Shown one piece after another: positions 5,458 to 5,976 of a DNA stretch of 5,976 nt. The DNA comes from Paraktedonobacter sp035294465 (GTDB taxonomy: Bacteria > Chloroflexota > Ktedonobacteria > Ktedonobacterales > Ktedonobacteraceae). Positions within the stretch are counted from its first letter, which is position 1, and each line of letters starts with the position of its first letter. The notes below the pieces were generated by a model that was given only the letters and a program-made list of their open reading frames with translations, did not search any database and had not been told where the DNA came from. The position numbers were made by a program, and so were the translations under genes. The stretch is from NCBI GenBank assembly GCA_035294465.1, contig DATGKW010000174.1, forward strand, positions 1-5,976, written 5' to 3'.

Positions 5458-5529
5458 GCCCGTGTGGCGCAGCGGTAGCGCACAGTCTTGGTAAGACTGG
5501 GGTCATGGGTTCGATTCCCATCACGGGCT
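5458..5529 (+). tRNA. tRNA-Thr (anticodon GGT)
   Basis: The acceptor GCCCGTG (5458-5464) pairs with CACGGGC (5522-5528). The D stem is GCGC/GCGC. The anticodon stem CAGTC/GACTG carries the loop TTGGTAA, giving anticodon GGT, which reads ACC and ACU. The T arm is ATGGG-TTCGATT-CCCAT. The discriminator is T5529, followed by CCC, so CCA is not encoded. It lies 10 nt after tRNA-Tyr, so the two are surely co-transcribed. Confidence 0.97.
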
Positions 5530-5835
5530 CCCGTTTATCTCTCTCCTGCAAGAGCTGGCATGCGCCAGCTCTGCCGGAAGAAAAACGTTGCAAGGTCTTC
5601 TTCTCCTGGTCCCACTGCCCGAACGACAAGCTGTAGGGCACCGCGAAGTCCATTGCAGTACGAGAAGCTACAATCGCCACCATCTCCTGAAGGTTTTTCC
5701 AACCAGGCAGCTTCAAAAAGAGTATGCAGGCGGAAAGATGTCCGGCAGGGGATGTTGCTGTGTGTCTGGAGATCTTTGCTATTGATTGACCATTGGTATA
5801 TCGGGAGTATTCTGAAGAAGGAGCCATTGTAAGGT
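5530..5835 (+). other. spacer between tRNA-Thr and tuf, with a strong hairpin at 5551-5572
   Basis: About 306 nt without a supported gene. AGAGCTGGC (5551-5559) and GCCAGCTCT (5564-5572) form a perfect 9-bp stem with an ATGC loop, 21 nt after tRNA-Thr. No T-run follows on the plus strand, so it is not a standard terminator. It could be a processing site separating tRNAs from tuf mRNA, or a stabilising 5' structure for the tuf message. No convincing separate tuf promoter is visible. Confidence 0.4.
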
Positions 5836-5976
5836 ATGGCAAAGAAGAAGTTTGAGCGAACGAAACCGCACGTGAACGTGGGAACAATCGGGCATATCGA
5901 TCACGGGAAGACGACGCTGACGGCGGCGATCACGAAAGTGCTGGCGACGCTGTCGCCGGAGAACAAGTACAAGCCG
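5836..5976 (+). CDS. tuf: elongation factor Tu (5' part, runs off the window)
   Basis: EF-Tu is the GTPase that delivers aminoacyl-tRNA to the ribosomal A site. The 47 codons present begin MAKKKFERTKPHVNVGTIGH, the classic EF-Tu N-terminus, and contain the P-loop GHIDHGKT (19-26). Ile21 stands where most EF-Tu proteins have Val, a conservative change. The ATG is preceded by AAGGAG (5818-5823) at 12 nt, a slightly long spacing; a second AAGG at 5831-5834 is too close to serve. SelB shares this GTPase fold, but the Lys-rich opening is that of EF-Tu. Position after tRNA-Tyr and tRNA-Thr matches the widespread tRNA/tufB arrangement, in which tRNA-Trp, secE and nusG often follow. The gene is truncated only by the window edge. 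Confidence 0.95.
   Translation, partial: MAKKKFERTKPHVNVGTIGHIDHGKTTLTAAITKVLATLSPENKYKP

Noticed and set aside
5061..5483. 140-residue minus-strand ORF containing RDSNPRRRQPADLQSAP
   Set aside because: This is the known false product of reading the antisense strand of tRNA-Tyr; it also covers both promoters.
5786..5813. Possible tuf-specific promoter, TTGACC with a 16-bp spacer and TATTCT
   Set aside because: Transcription would start at or inside the tuf ribosome binding site, leaving almost no leader.
5488..5832. 114-residue plus-strand ORF upstream of tuf
   Set aside because: It begins inside tRNA-Thr, has no ribosome binding site and has a low-complexity, non-protein-like composition.
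5450..5887. 145-residue minus-strand ORF containing MGIEPMTP
   Set aside because: It is the antisense of tRNA-Thr, another frequent false annotation, and it runs into the antisense of tuf.

Overview
The window looks like a chromosomal segment of a free-living bacterium with moderate to high GC content. A eukaryotic-type Ser/Thr kinase fused to an FHA domain, an RsgA with a non-standard G3 motif (DSAG), SelA, and a tRNA-Tyr / tRNA-Thr / tuf cluster together suggest the Chloroflexota, possibly the Ktedonobacteria. That assignment is inference from general family knowledge, not from a database search.

Layout. Bases 2-70 may hold the last codons of an upstream gene. Bases 107-1276 (+) encode a soluble Ser/Thr protein kinase with a C-terminal FHA domain. 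Bases 1277-1696 form a long, structured non-coding stretch with a plausible promoter, several inverted repeats and an 8-nt sequence exactly complementary to the ribosome binding site of the next gene. Bases 1697-2719 (+) encode the ribosome-assembly GTPase RsgA, probably from a TTG start. A 128-bp convergent gap follows.

Three genes then run on the minus strand: selA (2848-4236), a MazF/PemK-like protein (4264-4695) and an unrecognised 74-residue protein (4725-4949). Spacings of 27 and 29 bp and a good promoter at 5046-5074 suggest one transcript in the order 74-aa protein, MazF-like protein, SelA.

A divergent intergenic region (4950-5364) carries that promoter and, facing right, a perfect-consensus stable-RNA promoter (TTGACA, 17 bp, TATAAT) whose -10 box lies inside a perfect 9+9 bp inverted repeat. 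It should drive tRNA-Tyr(GTA), tRNA-Thr(GGT) and tuf, whose first 47 codons are in the window.

Most of the content concerns translation: tRNAs, EF-Tu, RsgA in 30S maturation, SelA in charging tRNA-Sec, and a MazF-fold protein whose relatives cut mRNA or rRNA. The two observations most worth following are the anti-Shine-Dalgarno leader of rsgA and the palindrome wrapped around the -10 box of the tRNA/tuf promoter. The small-protein/MazF-like/selA operon comes next.
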